NCBI GenBank assembly: GCA_002455215.1
Contig: DKKK01000027.1
Span: 7,155-13,221, forward strand
Reading direction: 5' to 3'
DNA length: 6,067 bases
From: Anaerolineales bacterium UBA6668
GTDB taxonomy: Bacteria; Chloroflexota; Anaerolineae; Anaerolineales; UBA6668
Below the pieces are notes generated by a model that worked only from the letters and a program-made list of their open reading frames with translations, ran no database searches and was not told the origin of the DNA. Position numbers and translations under genes: made by a program. Positions 5,809 to 6,067 of the stretch are shown one piece after another (position 1 is the stretch's first letter; each line of letters begins with the position of its first letter).

Positions 5809-6067
5809 TTCCCCGCGGGATTCCAGATATCGATTTTTCGGATTTATTCTTTGCTTTGGGAAAAACATTTTTCCCAAACGATAGGCTCGAATTACAAAAG
5901 CAAGTTGAACTTACTTGGGGTGGGAATGCGCTCGCTTGCCTTTCGGTGCGCAGTGGGTTGGACGCACTTTTGCAGGCGTGGCAACTGCCGGTTGGTAGCG
6001 AAGTGCTCGTAACCGCCTTGACCATCCGCGATATGACAACCATTTTGCGCGAGCACGGCTTGGTTGT
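5793..6067 (+). CDS. DegT/DnrJ/EryC1/StrS-type PLP aminotransferase, N-terminal fragment cut off by window edge
   Basis: The frame stays open for 91 residues to the right edge, about a quarter of a typical protein of this family (360-400 residues). After MAFRIIPRGIPDIDFSDL comes a segment with CLSVRSGLDALLQAW, PVGSEVLVTALTIRDM and ILREHGLVV. This matches the family pattern in which an SG-x-x-AL cofactor-phosphate region is followed by GDEVIVPALTF and a helix leading to a G-x-x-PV strand. Family members transfer amino groups to keto-sugars or similar substrates using pyridoxal phosphate. The catalytic Lys and most binding residues lie beyond the edge, so activity and substrate cannot be judged. 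The start is supported by AAGGA at 5783-5787. It is the third member of an overlapping gene run and probably shares an mRNA with the amidase and VOC genes. A class-V or related aminotransferase is the main alternative. Confidence 0.75.
   Translation, partial: MAFRIIPRGIPDIDFSDLFFALGKTFFPNDRLELQKQVELTWGGNALACLSVRSGLDALLQAWQLPVGSEVLVTALTIRDMTTILREHGLV

Overview
The window reads as ordinary bacterial chromosome from a free-living organism of moderate GC. The best guess is a Chloroflexota (Anaerolineae-like) lineage. This rests on the wording of the TatD protein and of the M20-type hydrolase as I remember those families, so it is tentative. No mobile element, CRISPR array, rRNA or tRNA is visible.

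Layout. (1) Bases 1-634, minus strand: the N-terminal 211 residues of a TatD-family metal-dependent hydrolase, running off the left edge. (2) Bases 635-893: a non-coding gap that is unusually rich in structure. It holds a 10-bp inverted repeat just upstream of the TatD gene. It also holds a minus-strand unit that looks like a small structured RNA: a promoter-like pair, two perfect hairpins, a closing stem, and an intrinsic terminator with a U tract. (3) Bases 894-3687, plus strand: a two-gene two-component system, with a NarL/LuxR-type response regulator followed 4 bp later by a large polytopic NarL-family histidine kinase. (4) Bases 3688-3920: a second structured gap, with an imperfect 14-bp long-range stem around a TATAAT box and an alternative 8-bp pairing in the predicted leader. 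(5) Bases 3921-6067, plus strand: a tightly overlapping run of a Zn-dependent amidase/carbamoylase-type hydrolase, a glyoxalase-like (VOC) protein, and the start of a DegT/DnrJ/EryC1/StrS-type aminotransferase that leaves the window on the right.

How the parts work together. The kinase and regulator are almost certainly cognate partners; the stimulus is not evident. The three downstream genes overlap by 11 and 16 bases and are very likely translated from one mRNA. Nothing shows that the two-component system controls them, and the 233-bp gap with its own promoter-like elements suggests separate transcription. The most unusual material is in the two intergenic regions, not in the proteins.
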